Below, piece after piece: positions 1-8,850 of a DNA stretch of 64,000 nucleotides. Location: the NCBI GenBank assembly GCA_913777325.1, contig CAJYSA010000047.1, positions 1-64,000 of the forward strand, read 5' to 3'. Positions within the stretch are counted from its first letter, which is position 1, and each line of letters starts with the position of its first letter. The position numbers were made by a program, and so were the translations under genes. Source of the DNA: an uncultured Sphingomonas sp. GTDB taxonomy: Bacteria; Pseudomonadota; Alphaproteobacteria; Sphingomonadales; Sphingomonadaceae. The notes below the pieces were generated by a model. That model had not been told where the DNA came from. It searched no databases and saw only the letters and a list, made by a program, of their open reading frames with translations.

Positions 1-556
1 ACCCACGGCCCTGAATCGCCACGCGCACGCCGCGCACATCGTCGCTGCCCAGCCCGCGCTTCGCCGCGGCACGGACGCCGAGATAGACGCCATGCGCAGT
101 ATAGGGCCCCGGATCACCGCCCGCCGCGCCCTGCGCGACGGGCAGGCCCGAGACGTAACGCGTCTCGCCGGCGATCACCTTCATCCGCGCTTCCGACATG
201 CCGACGTCCTCGGCGGTGACATAGCGCCCGCCCAGCGACTCGACCGCGCGACCGAATGCAACCAGTTGCGCCTCGGTGATCGTCGCGCCCGGCTTGTCCG
301 CCAGCACCACGCCCTTGCCGCCGCCCAGGTCCAGCCCGGCCATGGCGTTCTTGTAGCTCATCCCACGCGACAGACGCAGCGCATCGGTGATCGCGCGCGC
401 GTCATCGGCGTAGTGCCAAAAGCGCACACCACCCGCCGCCGGCCCGAGCTTCGTCGAATGAACGGCGATAACCGCCTTCAACCCCGAGGCCGGATCGGTG
501 AACAGGTGCAGCCCTTCATGGCTGTCGAAATCGGGATAGTCCCAGACCGAGGTCAT
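1..556 (-). CDS. Glu/Leu/Phe/Val dehydrogenase (leucine dehydrogenase-like), C-terminus beyond window
   Basis: About 185 N-terminal residues are visible. The protein opens MTSVWDYPDFDSHEGLHLF, followed by a dinucleotide-independent dimerisation/catalytic half with LGPAAGGVRFW and the glycine-rich catalytic lysine segment GLDLGGGKGVVL near residue 75. These are family signatures of NAD-dependent amino-acid dehydrogenases that oxidatively deaminate branched-chain or related amino acids. The start at 556 has GGAGAG just upstream; an in-frame ATG at 580 has no such site. The Rossmann NAD-binding half lies beyond position 1, so substrate preference (Leu, Val or Phe) cannot be judged. Family assignment is firm; the exact substrate is inference. 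Confidence 0.85.
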   Translation of the reverse strand, partial: MTSVWDYPDFDSHEGLHLFTDPASGLKAVIAVHSTKLGPAAGGVRFWHYADDARAITDALRLSRGMSYKNAMAGLDLGGGKGVVLADKPGATITEAQLVAFGRAVESLGGRYVTAEDVGMSEARMKVIAGETRYVSGLPVAQGAAGGDPGPYTAHGVYLGVRAAAKRGLGSDDVRGVRVAIQGRG

Positions 557-648
557 CGTCTCTCCATCGCGCGGTGGCATTTAATTTCCACGCGACGCAA
601 TATTCTTATTGCCAGTAAAACGCCAGCAAGAAACGAGATGGTGGGAGA

Positions 649-726
649 TGGGGCGATCGACGGGACTTGAACCCGCGACCCTCGGTACCACAAACCGATG
701 CTCTAACCAACTGAGCTACGATCGCC
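649..726 (-). tRNA. tRNA-His (GTG anticodon)
   Basis: The reverse strand gives a full cloverleaf. A seven-pair acceptor stem is present, with an extra 5' G (position 726) facing the C73 discriminator at 652, the identity pair of tRNA-His. The anticodon loop reads TTTGTGG with anticodon GTG. The T-arm carries GGTTCAAGT, and CCA is encoded at 651-649. It lies between the dehydrogenase and gspN. Confidence 0.97.
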
Positions 727-773
727 GCGAAGGCCGTGCCCCTAGCGGCAGGGCAGCGGGTTCGTCAAGCGGT

Positions 774-1493
774 TCAAAAGCGCCCGTCGACCGCAAAGGT
801 GCGCCCCGCGCCGTTGATCACGAATCCCGCGCCTTCAAGCCGCGCCGCGATCGCCGGGTCGGTCGGGATCAGAGTCAGTTCGGCGCGATAGCGCCCGTCG
901 GGCCACAACCGCAGGTTCACGCTCTCCCCGGCCCCGCTGGCGAGCGGGAGCAGCAATGCCCCCGCATCGCACCGCGCGCTGCCGCCCAGCGCGCCGGGCA
1001 GCGGCTGGCCCAGGAACGCGCCCGCCAGCGTCGCGCGGACACGCCCCTCCGCCGCCTCGCACGCGCCATCGACAAAGCGGACGGTGACCCCGTCCAGGTT
1101 GAGCGCGGTGACGGGAAGCGGGGCGAAGGCGTTGCCGGGCGAAAGCGGCCCGGTCGCGTCGATCACCGCGGCACGGTGGCGCGCGATCTCGACGATCCCG
1201 GCAAGCCGCTGGCCGGGATCGTCCGATTCGGTGGACAGCGCGATCCGTGCGCGCCCGATCAGCAGCGCCAGCGGCGACAGCCCGGCATCGAGGTCGCCCA
1301 GCGCGATATCCCCGAACCGTGCCTCCACCAGCCGGCCCGACCAGAGGCTGCCGGTCACTTCACGCGCGGTGAAGCCTTGGCCATCCAGCCCGCCCCAACC
1401 GAGCGCGAGTCGCAGCGGCAGGAACAACACCATCGCCAGCGCGAAGAAAGCGAGGAACAGCGTCCGCCGCCGGGTGGCCAGGGGGATCCGCAT
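774..1493 (-). CDS. gspN: Type II secretion system protein GspN
   Basis: Last gene of the secretion operon, 239 residues. An N-terminal membrane anchor (about residues 8-28, rich in Leu/Phe/Ala) follows the basic start MRIPLATRRRTLF. The rest is a periplasmic beta-rich domain with the GspN-like stretch GFTAREVTGSLWSGRLVEA. The start ATG at 1493 overlaps the gspM stop as ATGA, indicating translational coupling. GspN is an accessory inner-membrane component found only in some type II systems; its function is poorly defined. The call rests on fold pattern plus position after gspM. Confidence 0.85.
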   Translation of the reverse strand: MRIPLATRRRTLFLAFFALAMVLFLPLRLALGWGGLDGQGFTAREVTGSLWSGRLVEARFGDIALGDLDAGLSPLALLIGRARIALSTESDDPGQRLAGIVEIARHRAAVIDATGPLSPGNAFAPLPVTALNLDGVTVRFVDGACEAAEGRVRATLAGAFLGQPLPGALGGSARCDAGALLLPLASGAGESVNLRLWPDGRYRAELTLIPTDPAIAARLEGAGFVINGAGRTFAVDGRF

Positions 1494-1966
1494 CAGGCCC
1501 CCCGCGCCCGCAAGGTCATCGTCGCGGTCACGCTGCCCGCGCCGTTGCCAGACACGCTGAGCGAATCGACCAGAATGCCCTCGGCTTCCAGCGCCGCGAT
1601 CCATTGCATCAATGCGCCGGCACGCGCGCTGGAGATCGCGGTGCGAATACGCCCCGGCGCCTCTATGTCCAAAGCGGCGAGCGTGAACCCCGAAGCATCG
1701 GCGCGCGCGCGCACGATGTCCGCCAGCGGCGCCGACAGCGGCGCGGCGCGGCGTTGCAGCGATTTTACCTGCGCCAGCCCCGCCTGCGCGGCGCCCAAGC
1801 GGATGACCGCATCGGTGTAGCGCTCGCGCGACGACGACAGCCCGGAGCGCACCGGCAGGATGAGCCCGCCCCACACCAGCGTGATCGCCGCGAGCGCGAT
1901 CATCACGAGCAGCAAGCGCCGTTCGCGCAGCGACCGTCCGTCGAACCAGGCCTTCAACGCGCTCAT
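1493..1966 (-). CDS. gspM: Type II secretion system protein GspM
   Basis: A 157-residue bitopic inner-membrane protein. A short cytoplasmic N-terminus with a WFDGRSLRERRLL amphipathic/basic stretch precedes one transmembrane helix at about residues 18-36. A periplasmic coiled segment and a ferredoxin-like domain follow. GspM partners GspL in the inner-membrane platform. ATGA overlaps join it to gspL upstream (1963-1966) and gspN downstream. Length and topology fit the family; sequence conservation in GspM is low, so operon position contributes much of the confidence. Confidence 0.9.
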   Translation of the reverse strand: MSALKAWFDGRSLRERRLLLVMIALAAITLVWGGLILPVRSGLSSSRERYTDAVIRLGAAQAGLAQVKSLQRRAAPLSAPLADIVRARADASGFTLAALDIEAPGRIRTAISSARAGALMQWIAALEAEGILVDSLSVSGNGAGSVTATMTLRARGA

Positions 1967-3051
1967 GGCCGCACCGTCATGTCGCCGGTCAGCCGACCGG
2001 CGGATTGCTGGAACACGCTCGACTCGACCGAGAAGCCGGCCGCCGCGAGCCGCGACTTGACGATATTGGCCTGCGCCTCGCCCGCGAGCGACAGCGACAC
2101 GCGCAGGCTGCCGTTCGGTTCGAACTGCAGCGCGGTCACCTCGCTTTCGGGCACCGCCTCGACCACGGCGTAGACCGCGGCGGCGGTACGGGTGAAGCCC
2201 TGTCCCGGCCCACGCAGCGCGCTCAGCCGCTCGCCCAGCATTCGGGTCGCATCGCCTTCACCGGTGCCGCGCGGCAGCGCCTGCCGCGCGATCGTCGCGG
2301 CGCGCTGTTCGATCGCATCCGCCCCGAACGAATAGCGCATGATCCGCACGACATCGATCGCCAGCGTCGCCAACAGGATCAATCCGACGAGCACCGCCAA
2401 GCGCCGCACCAGCATCCAGTCGATCGCGGTGCGTCGGCGGCGGCGCGCGAAGGCGCCCTGCCGCAGGTCGACCATCGGCTCCGCCAGCGCGCCGATCGCG
2501 GCGGTTCGTACCGTGTCGCGGTCGATCGCGCGCGGCACCTCTCCGCGGGTCACCAATTCCGTCAGAACCGGCTCGTCCGCCCACCCCGTCGTGCGGCCGC
2601 GCACCACCGCCTGCCCGGCGAGATCGCCCCGGACATAGCCATCCTCAGGCTCGGGCAGCAGCAATGGCGCGGGCACCATGGCCGCCGGATCGACCCCGCG
2701 CTGCGCCAGCGCGGTCAGCCACGCCGCCATTCGCGCAGGCGCGACCACCGCGATCGCGCGCTCACCCTCCCGTTCACGCCCGACCGCGACGTGCAGATCG
2801 TGCGACGGTTCGGCGGTCGCGTCGCTCACCACGATGCGCGCCGCCGCCTGCGCCTGCGCCGGAGAGCGCGCGGGCAGGCTGGCCCAATGCAGCGTCACCG
2901 CATCGGCGGGCGCGACCGCAACGACGCGGTCGTCCGCGCCGACCTGCGGCAATCCCTCGCCCTCACCGTCCAAGGCATCGTCGCGGATGCGCCACCACCG
3001 CCACGGTTGCGAATCGTCGGGGGGCAGGAACAGGAGCGTGGCGGTCGTCAT
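1963..3051 (-). CDS. gspL: Type II secretion system protein GspL
   Basis: 362 residues. The N-terminal two thirds is an actin-like cytoplasmic domain beginning TTATLLFLPPDDSQPWRWWR. One transmembrane helix (about residues 240-260, MLVRRLAVLVGLILLATLAID) leads to a periplasmic ferredoxin-like domain. GspL links the GspE ATPase to the inner-membrane platform together with GspM. The start at 3051 overlaps the gspK stop as ATGA; an upstream in-frame start at 3066 lies inside gspK and is less likely. Confidence 0.92.
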   Translation of the reverse strand: MTTATLLFLPPDDSQPWRWWRIRDDALDGEGEGLPQVGADDRVVAVAPADAVTLHWASLPARSPAQAQAAARIVVSDATAEPSHDLHVAVGREREGERAIAVVAPARMAAWLTALAQRGVDPAAMVPAPLLLPEPEDGYVRGDLAGQAVVRGRTTGWADEPVLTELVTRGEVPRAIDRDTVRTAAIGALAEPMVDLRQGAFARRRRRTAIDWMLVRRLAVLVGLILLATLAIDVVRIMRYSFGADAIEQRAATIARQALPRGTGEGDATRMLGERLSALRGPGQGFTRTAAAVYAVVEAVPESEVTALQFEPNGSLRVSLSLAGEAQANIVKSRLAAAGFSVESSVFQQSAGRLTGDMTVRP

Positions 3052-4016
3052 GATGCATCCCCCCATTGCCGCGTCACGAGCCGCACGGGAAGGGTCCGCG
3101 CATCGATCAGCCCCTCCTCATGCAATTCCGCGTTACCGTTCACCACGTCGATCTTGAGCGCGAACCACTTGGTGGTGACCCCGGTCTGCGACTGCGCTCC
3201 AATGTCGCCCGCCCCGCCCGCGCTGGCTAGCTGTGCCCAGAATTGCCCCGCCTGCGCATAGCCACCCGGGGGGCGGCGCAGCAGCACGCCCTGCGCCTGC
3301 GCGATGCCCATCGTGTCCGGCAGCAGCATCGCCAGCAACGGCGCCTGCTCGGGCAGCAATGTGTTGATGTTCAGCACCGATTGGCGCGCGATCGGCAGCG
3401 TACACACCCAGGGGCGGATCATGCGATACGCCTCCGGCGTCATGCCCTTCACCGCGCGCAGCTCGCTGACATCCGCCATCAGCGTGCCGCCGGTCCGATA
3501 GCCGCGATAGGCGCCGTTCTCCGCGCCGCCGGGCAGCGGATCGTCGTCGCTGTCCAGCCAATCGGCGGTCGCCAGCGCGATCACATCGCCATCGGGAACC
3601 CGAAGCAGCCGCAACAGGCGCTGGAAGCGGGTCAGCGCCTGCGGATTGACCAGATAGGCGTCGCCGAACCCGAACGTCACCAGCCCGTTGAGATTGAAGC
3701 AATTGCCCCCGTCGGTCACGCGCGCCGTGGCGGTGCCGCCGGGGATCGGCAGGCCGAACGGCCGCCCGCTCCACCCGCCGGTCAATGCCACGCGGTCGCG
3801 CGCTTGTTGCAGCAGCGACGTGACCCGCCGCGTCGCCAGCGTCTCGGCGGCATAGGCATAGCCGCGCGCGGCATCCAGCGCGACGGCGTTGGCCGCCAGC
3901 CGCGTTGACAGCCGCAACCGTTCGAGCGTGGTCGCCGCCATGACCGCGATCACCGCGACGAGCAGCAGCACGGTCAGCAGCGCGGCTCCCCGCTCACTTG
4001 GTCTAGCGCGGCGCAT
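3048..4016 (-). CDS. gspK: Type II secretion minor pseudopilin GspK
   Basis: 322 residues with a prepilin-like leader (RRARPSERGAALLTVLLLVAVIAV) in which the mature protein would begin at AALLTVLL. Like other GspK proteins it lacks the usual Glu5. The large globular domain contains NCFNLNGLV and DWLDSDDDPL segments typical of GspK. It caps the pseudopilus tip with GspI and GspJ. The start at 4016 lies 14 bases inside gspJ, so the two reading frames overlap. Confidence 0.93.
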   Translation of the reverse strand: MRRARPSERGAALLTVLLLVAVIAVMAATTLERLRLSTRLAANAVALDAARGYAYAAETLATRRVTSLLQQARDRVALTGGWSGRPFGLPIPGGTATARVTDGGNCFNLNGLVTFGFGDAYLVNPQALTRFQRLLRLLRVPDGDVIALATADWLDSDDDPLPGGAENGAYRGYRTGGTLMADVSELRAVKGMTPEAYRMIRPWVCTLPIARQSVLNINTLLPEQAPLLAMLLPDTMGIAQAQGVLLRRPPGGYAQAGQFWAQLASAGGAGDIGAQSQTGVTTKWFALKIDVVNGNAELHEEGLIDARTLPVRLVTRQWGDAS

Positions 4017-4674
4017 CGCCGCTCCCCGGCGCCGTGCCCGGCGGCTGCAAGAGGTTCGAGCCCTGATCGTCGACCACGCGCGGCGCACCCGTGCCGACTA
4101 GGAACAGCAGACGATAGGATTGCCCGCCTGCGCGCACCAACGTCAGTTCGACCGCCTGCGGCAGCGATGCGCGCTGATCGCCCTGCCACGTGTCGCTCCA
4201 CGCCCCCGCGTAGCGGAAGCGCAGGCGAACCTCCTGCACGCGATCGACCAGCAGTGCCGCGGGCAGCGGCGCGGCTCCGTCGAGCGCGGGATAGGCGACC
4301 CGCTCGATCCCCTCGCCGGTCAGGCGATATTCCACCTTCTGCAACGTCGCGCGTGGCGCCTGATCGGGATTGGCCCAGCCGCCGCGCACCAGCCGGAGCA
4401 TCGGCTGCGCGTTGCGATCCCCCGAGAAGGCGGGGAACAGCGTGCCGGCCACGTCGCGCGTCGGGCGATCCTGCGCCTGCGCCATGTCGGCGGTCATGAT
4501 CGACACCAGCCGGTTGAGCGCAGCATTGTCGTCCAGCGCCACGCCGGTCGCGCCCTGCGCACGGACGCTGAACGCCAGCAGCGCGACGCCGGCGGCGGCG
4601 ATCATGCCGAAGATCATCAGCGCGATCATCACCTCGACCAGCGTGAAGCCGGCCTCGCGTGGGCGACGTGTCAT
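4003..4674 (-). CDS. gspJ: Type II secretion minor pseudopilin GspJ
   Basis: 223 residues. The type IV prepilin signature EAGFTLVEVMIALMIFGMIA lies at residues 7-26, with Gly before Phe+1 and Glu at +5 for prepilin peptidase processing. The globular part contains LRFRYAGAWSDTW and ends in a proline-rich tail. It forms the pseudopilus tip complex with GspI and GspK. Its start overlaps the gspI stop as ATGA (4671-4674). Confidence 0.94.
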   Translation of the reverse strand: MTRRPREAGFTLVEVMIALMIFGMIAAAGVALLAFSVRAQGATGVALDDNAALNRLVSIMTADMAQAQDRPTRDVAGTLFPAFSGDRNAQPMLRLVRGGWANPDQAPRATLQKVEYRLTGEGIERVAYPALDGAAPLPAALLVDRVQEVRLRFRYAGAWSDTWQGDQRASLPQAVELTLVRAGGQSYRLLFLVGTGAPRVVDDQGSNLLQPPGTAPGSGDAPR

Positions 4675-5063
4675 GGCCCGGCCCTGACCTGCGAGACCGG
4701 TGCGGGCGGCGGACGGACCATCGTCGCGCGGCCCAGCACCGCACCGCCCGCCTCGCTGACCGCGACGTCGATCCGCTGCAAGTCGCCATCGCCGAGCGGC
4801 TGGGTCTCGCGCACCCACGTCCAGTTACGCCCGCCCGCCTGCTCCACGCCGGATGCGCGCCCGCGCACCGGCGGCTGCGCATCGGTGACCGCCTCGATGG
4901 CGACATTGCGCGCCACGATCTGCGCGAGGAGCGTCGAGGAGACGAATGCGGTCGAGCGGATCGTCTGCCCCTCCAGCCGGATCAGCGCCAATGCCGCAAG
5001 GCTGAAGACGACGAGCGCGACCATGATCTCGATCAGCGTGAAGCCACGCTCAGCCCGCGACAT
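4671..5063 (-). CDS. gspI: Type II secretion minor pseudopilin GspI
   Basis: 130 residues with leader MSRAERG followed by FTLIEIMVALVVFSLAALAL, a textbook prepilin cleavage/transmembrane segment with Glu+5. The WTWVRETQPL stretch in the middle is characteristic of GspI. The start lies 14 bases inside the 3' end of gspH. It nucleates the tip complex with GspJ and GspK. Confidence 0.94.
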   Translation of the reverse strand: MSRAERGFTLIEIMVALVVFSLAALALIRLEGQTIRSTAFVSSTLLAQIVARNVAIEAVTDAQPPVRGRASGVEQAGGRNWTWVRETQPLGDGDLQRIDVAVSEAGGAVLGRATMVRPPPAPVSQVRAGP

Positions 5064-5523
5064 GGACCGTCCCGTCGGCGTCGATCACCACGTCGGTGCG
5101 CATCCCTTCGCGCGTCAGCGTCACCGTCATCGCACGGTCGGCCAGTCCGGTGGTGTCGAAGGTCAGCCGATCGCGCGGCGGGCCGGCGGCGGCGGTGCCC
5201 GGCTTCCAGCGCTCGACACCCAAGGGCGCGTCCATCGGCGTCCACGTGCCGCCACGCCACTGGTCGAAACCATAGCCGCCCGGCGTCACCCACAGGCTGA
5301 CCGGGCGTGCCTCGACGATCGCGGCATCATGCGCGGCGCGGGTGTGCACCGCGAAGCGTGTCGCCTCGTCCATCAAGCGCCCGCGCGTATCGGGCATCAT
5401 CAGCACCGCCGCCGCCGACGCCAGCCCGATGACGGTGATCACCACCATCAGCTCGATCAGCGTGAAGCCGCGCTGGCCGCCGCGCGGTGGTTCCGCGTTA
5501 CTGCCAGGAACCGATGTCGGCAT
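5050..5523 (-). CDS. gspH: Type II secretion minor pseudopilin GspH
   Basis: 157 residues. An unusually long leader (about 18 residues) precedes the prepilin motif GFTLIELMVVITVIGLASAA. The chosen ATG at 5523 overlaps the last codons of gspG by 26 bases. Further upstream in-frame ATGs would push it deeper into gspG. GspH is the pseudopilin between the GspG shaft and the I-J-K tip. A GspH-type C-terminal beta domain, ending TDVVIDADGTVHVAG, is visible. Confidence 0.9.
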   Translation of the reverse strand: MPTSVPGSNAEPPRGGQRGFTLIELMVVITVIGLASAAAVLMMPDTRGRLMDEATRFAVHTRAAHDAAIVEARPVSLWVTPGGYGFDQWRGGTWTPMDAPLGVERWKPGTAAAGPPRDRLTFDTTGLADRAMTVTLTREGMRTDVVIDADGTVHVAG

Positions 5524-5950
5524 CGATCCCCTGCCCGCCGTCCTTGCCGTCCGCCCCCAGTGTCCAGACGTCGGCGGCGCCATGCTGTCCCGGCGAGGCG
5601 TACAGATACGGGCGATTCCACGGATCCTGCGGCAACCGCTTGATATAGCCACCCGCCTGATAGCGCGCCGCGTCCGCGCCCGCCGGCGGCGTGACCAGCG
5701 CCTGCAGTCCTTGCGTCGTCGTCGGATAGCTGCCCATCTGGAGCCGATAGAGTTCGAGCCCCTGTTCGATCGTCGCGATATCGGCCTTGGCCTTCTGGAT
5801 GCGCGCGGTGTCGCCCGACGGCAGGACGTTGAGCGCGACGATCGTCGCCAGCAGGCCGATGATGACGATCACCACCATCAGCTCCACCAGCGTGAATCCG
5901 TTGCGCTTCTTGCGGCGGTTCTTCTGTTCGGTCGACATAGGCATTCTCAT
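5498..5950 (-). CDS. gspG: Type II secretion major pseudopilin GspG
   Basis: 150 residues. The prepilin motif NGFTLVELMVVIVIIGLLAT is followed by the GspG hallmarks QKAKADIATIEQGLELYRL, YPTTTQGLQAL, DPWNRPYLY and the calcium-loop-like GADGKDGGQGIDADIGSW. It is the structural subunit of the pseudopilus. The ATG at 5950 overlaps the gspF stop as ATGA; a second ATG at 5938 (MSTEQKN) is an equally possible start. Confidence 0.97.
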   Translation of the reverse strand: MRMPMSTEQKNRRKKRNGFTLVELMVVIVIIGLLATIVALNVLPSGDTARIQKAKADIATIEQGLELYRLQMGSYPTTTQGLQALVTPPAGADAARYQAGGYIKRLPQDPWNRPYLYASPGQHGAADVWTLGADGKDGGQGIDADIGSWQ

Positions 5951-7170
5951 TGTCCGGCCAGCGTGTTGAGCTGAAGGATGGGGAGCAGGATCGATAGCAC
6001 GATCGTCGCGACGATCGCGCCCATGATGACGATGATGAACGGCTCCAGCAGCGACATGGCGGTGGCGGTGAAGCGGTCGAACTCGCGCTCCAGATAATCC
6101 GCCGCACGCTCGAGCATTTCGTCGAGCCGCCCCGCCGCCTCGCCGCTGGCGGCCAGATAGACCAGCAGGGGCGGGAAGACGCCCGCGCGCCGCATCGCCG
6201 CCGACAGGCTGCCGCCGCCACGGATCGATTCGGTGATCTCGTCCGACGCCACCTTCAGCCGCCGGTTGTGGATCGTGCCCGCGGTCAGGCTAAGTCCTTC
6301 TAAAAGCGGCAATCGGCTGGCGACCATCGTCGACAGCGTACGCGCCATGCGCGCGGCGTGCAGGTCGCGCAGCAGCCGCCCGAGCAGCGGCACGCGCAGC
6401 AGCCAAGTGTCGAACGCCAGCCGGATCGGCGGTTGCCTCAGCGCCGCCCACGCCCCGACGCCGAGCGCGACCAGCACCAGCAGCATCAGCCACCACCAGC
6501 CGACGAGAATGTCGGACAGGCCGATCACCAGCCGGGTCAACAGCGGCAGTTCCTGCCCCACGGTGTCGAATTGCTCGACCACCTGCGGCACCACGAAGGT
6601 CATCAGGGCCAGCACCACGCCCAACGCCACCGTCGCCAGCACGCTGGGATACGCCATGGCGGTCAGCAGCTTGCCGCGGATTTCCGCCTGCCGTTCCAGC
6701 AGGGTCGACAGCCGTTCCATGATCTCCGGCAAGCTGCCCGAACTTTCGCCCGCCGCGACCATCGCCCTGTAAAGTGGCGGAAAACTCCGCGGTTCGCGCG
6801 CCATCGCGTCGGCCAGGCGGCGGCCCTCGACGACCGCGCCGTGCACCGTCTGGACGATCGCGCGGACGCTTTCCTGCTCCGTCTGACGGGTGATCGTGCG
6901 GAGCGATTCCTCCAGCGGCGACACGCGGTTGAGCGTTGCCAACTGCCTGGTAAACAACGTCAATTGCTTGCCCGACATCTTCGCGCGACCCAGTTCGAGC
7001 CCGAACAACGGGCGGCTGCGCGCCTGCGGCGTCGTACCGGCGTCGATGCGCACGACGTAAAGCCGTTTGCGATCGAGCGCGGCGCGCGCCGCCTCCATGT
7101 CGGTCGCGCTGACATGGCCGCGCGTCTCGTTGCCGCGCGTGTCGATCGCCAGATAGTCGAAATCGGCCAC
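5947..7170 (-). CDS. gspF: Type II secretion inner-membrane protein GspF
   Basis: 407 residues from a GTG start at 7170 (ADFDYLAIDTRG follows), a length typical of GspF. An upstream in-frame ATG at 7248 would add 26 residues of poor similarity. Two homologous T2SSF domains are seen, each with membrane helices: the first around LLTAMAYPSVLATVALGVVLALMTF, the last near the C-terminus SLLEPFIIVIMGAIVATIVL. It is the polytopic platform protein contacting GspE and GspL. A gap of about 90 bases separates it from gspE, the only real gap in this operon. Confidence 0.95.
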   Translation of the reverse strand: MADFDYLAIDTRGNETRGHVSATDMEAARAALDRKRLYVVRIDAGTTPQARSRPLFGLELGRAKMSGKQLTLFTRQLATLNRVSPLEESLRTITRQTEQESVRAIVQTVHGAVVEGRRLADAMAREPRSFPPLYRAMVAAGESSGSLPEIMERLSTLLERQAEIRGKLLTAMAYPSVLATVALGVVLALMTFVVPQVVEQFDTVGQELPLLTRLVIGLSDILVGWWWLMLLVLVALGVGAWAALRQPPIRLAFDTWLLRVPLLGRLLRDLHAARMARTLSTMVASRLPLLEGLSLTAGTIHNRRLKVASDEITESIRGGGSLSAAMRRAGVFPPLLVYLAASGEAAGRLDEMLERAADYLEREFDRFTATAMSLLEPFIIVIMGAIVATIVLSILLPILQLNTLAGQ

Positions 7171-7260
7171 GATCAGGCGCCCCCGGTGCCGCGACCGGGG
7201 CGAAAATAGCACGCACGGGGCAAGGAATCGCCCGCGAATCGCGCGCATGAGACGGCGCGG

Positions 7261-8850
7261 TCACGCATCGGTGATCGCCAATTCGGCCGCGTCGGCATTT
7301 TCACTGCGCGACACGCGGATCGCTTCTTCGGCGGTCGTCTGCCCGCTCTCGACCAGCCGCCTGGCGGCGGTCGCGAGCGTGTCGTTGTTGGCGAAGGCGT
7401 GGCGCGCGATCGCGTCCTCGTCGCCGCCTTCGTTGATGAGGCGACGGACGGTCGCATCGACGCGGACCGCTTCGTACACGCCGATCCGGCCACGGAAACC
7501 GGTGCGGTTGCAATGCTCGCAACCGACCGCCTCGTAGACGGTCGCCTGCGGATCGATGCCCAGCAGCGGCGCGACCGTCTCGGCGGCGCGGACCGGACGG
7601 GCGCAATGCCGGCACAAGCGACGCACGAGCCGCTGCGCGATCACCGCGCGCAACGTCGAGGCGAGCAGGAACGGCTCGACCTTCATGTCGCGCATCCGCG
7701 TGATCGCGCCGACCGCATCGTTGGTGTGGACGGTCGAGAGGACGAGGTGGCCGGTCAGCGACGCCTGCACCGCGATCTCAGCGGTTTCGCGATCGCGAAT
7801 TTCGCCGATCATTACCGTGTCGGGATCCTGACGCAAAATCGCGCGGAGCCCCGCCGCGAAGGTCAGCCCGACCTTGGCATTCACCTGCGTCTGCCCGACG
7901 CCCTCGACCGCATATTCGACCGGGTCCTCGACGGTCAGGATGTTGCGGCTGCCGTCGTTGAGCAGGCGCAGCGCGGCGTAGAGCGTCGTCGTCTTGCCGC
8001 TGCCGGTCGGGCCGGTCACCAGCACGATGCCGTTGGGTTCGGCGATCGCCTCGCGCAGGAGCGCGTACATCGGCGCGCTCATCCCGAGCGCGTCGAGGTC
8101 CATGCCGGCGTTCTCCTTGTCGAGAATACGCAGCACCACACGCTCGCCCGCGCGGCTGGGCAGCGTCGAGACGCGGACGTCGAGCAGCTTGCCGCCCAAC
8201 GTCAGCCCCATGCGCCCGTCCTGCGGCACGCGCCGCTCGGCGATGTCGAGCCGCGCCATCACCTTGATACGGCTGACCACCACCGGCGCGACGTGCGGCG
8301 GCATCCTGAGCGTCTCGCGCAGGACGCCGTCGATGCGCATCCGCACGACGAGACCGGTCTCATATGGCTCGATATGGATATCCGACACGCCGTTGCGCGC
8401 GGCATCGGCGATAATGCCGTTGATGAGCCGGATCGCAGGCGCGTCGTCGGCGGTGTCGAGCAGATCCTCGGCGGTCGGCAGTCCCTCCGCCAGAATATCC
8501 AGCTCGTCACCCATGCCGACGGCGGCGGCGGCGGTCGCCTGCCCGTCCATCGCATAATTGTCGCTGAGCAGCCGGTCGAACGCGGCGGGCGGCACGACCG
8601 CGACGTCGAAAGCCCGCCCCATCACGCGCCGCACCTCGATCAGCGCGCGCGGATCGCTGCCCTCGCGCAACGCGACGCGCAGATCGGTGCCGGCCCCGTC
8701 GAGCACCACGCCGAACTTGCGCGCGAAGGCATAGGGCAGCGCGACCGGCGGGATCACCGGCACGGCGCCGGCCAAGACCGTCGCGCCGTCCGGTGCGGGC
8801 GGCAGCGGGGTCGCCGCGGCGTCGAGTTCCGCTCCGGTCCGCACGATCAT
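7261..8850 (-). CDS. gspE: Type II secretion ATPase GspE
   Basis: 529 residues. An N-terminal N1/N2 domain is followed by the ATPase core: Walker A GPTGSGKTTTLYAALRLL, Asp box around ILTVEDPVEY, Walker B IGEIRDRETAEIA and His box LVLSTVHTNDA. Near the C-terminus lies the paired-cysteine zinc motif CRHC...CEHC characteristic of GspE. It powers pseudopilus assembly from the cytoplasmic face. The start ATG overlaps the gspD stop (8847-8850). Confidence 0.98.
   Translation of the reverse strand: MIVRTGAELDAAATPLPPAPDGATVLAGAVPVIPPVALPYAFARKFGVVLDGAGTDLRVALREGSDPRALIEVRRVMGRAFDVAVVPPAAFDRLLSDNYAMDGQATAAAAVGMGDELDILAEGLPTAEDLLDTADDAPAIRLINGIIADAARNGVSDIHIEPYETGLVVRMRIDGVLRETLRMPPHVAPVVVSRIKVMARLDIAERRVPQDGRMGLTLGGKLLDVRVSTLPSRAGERVVLRILDKENAGMDLDALGMSAPMYALLREAIAEPNGIVLVTGPTGSGKTTTLYAALRLLNDGSRNILTVEDPVEYAVEGVGQTQVNAKVGLTFAAGLRAILRQDPDTVMIGEIRDRETAEIAVQASLTGHLVLSTVHTNDAVGAITRMRDMKVEPFLLASTLRAVIAQRLVRRLCRHCARPVRAAETVAPLLGIDPQATVYEAVGCEHCNRTGFRGRIGVYEAVRVDATVRRLINEGGDEDAIARHAFANNDTLATAARRLVESGQTTAEEAIRVSRSENADAAELAITDA

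Noticed and set aside
2005..3261. Long plus-strand open frame opposite gspL/gspK
   Set aside because: Composition is Arg/His/Gln-rich and repetitive with no motif; the minus-strand gsp genes fully explain the region.
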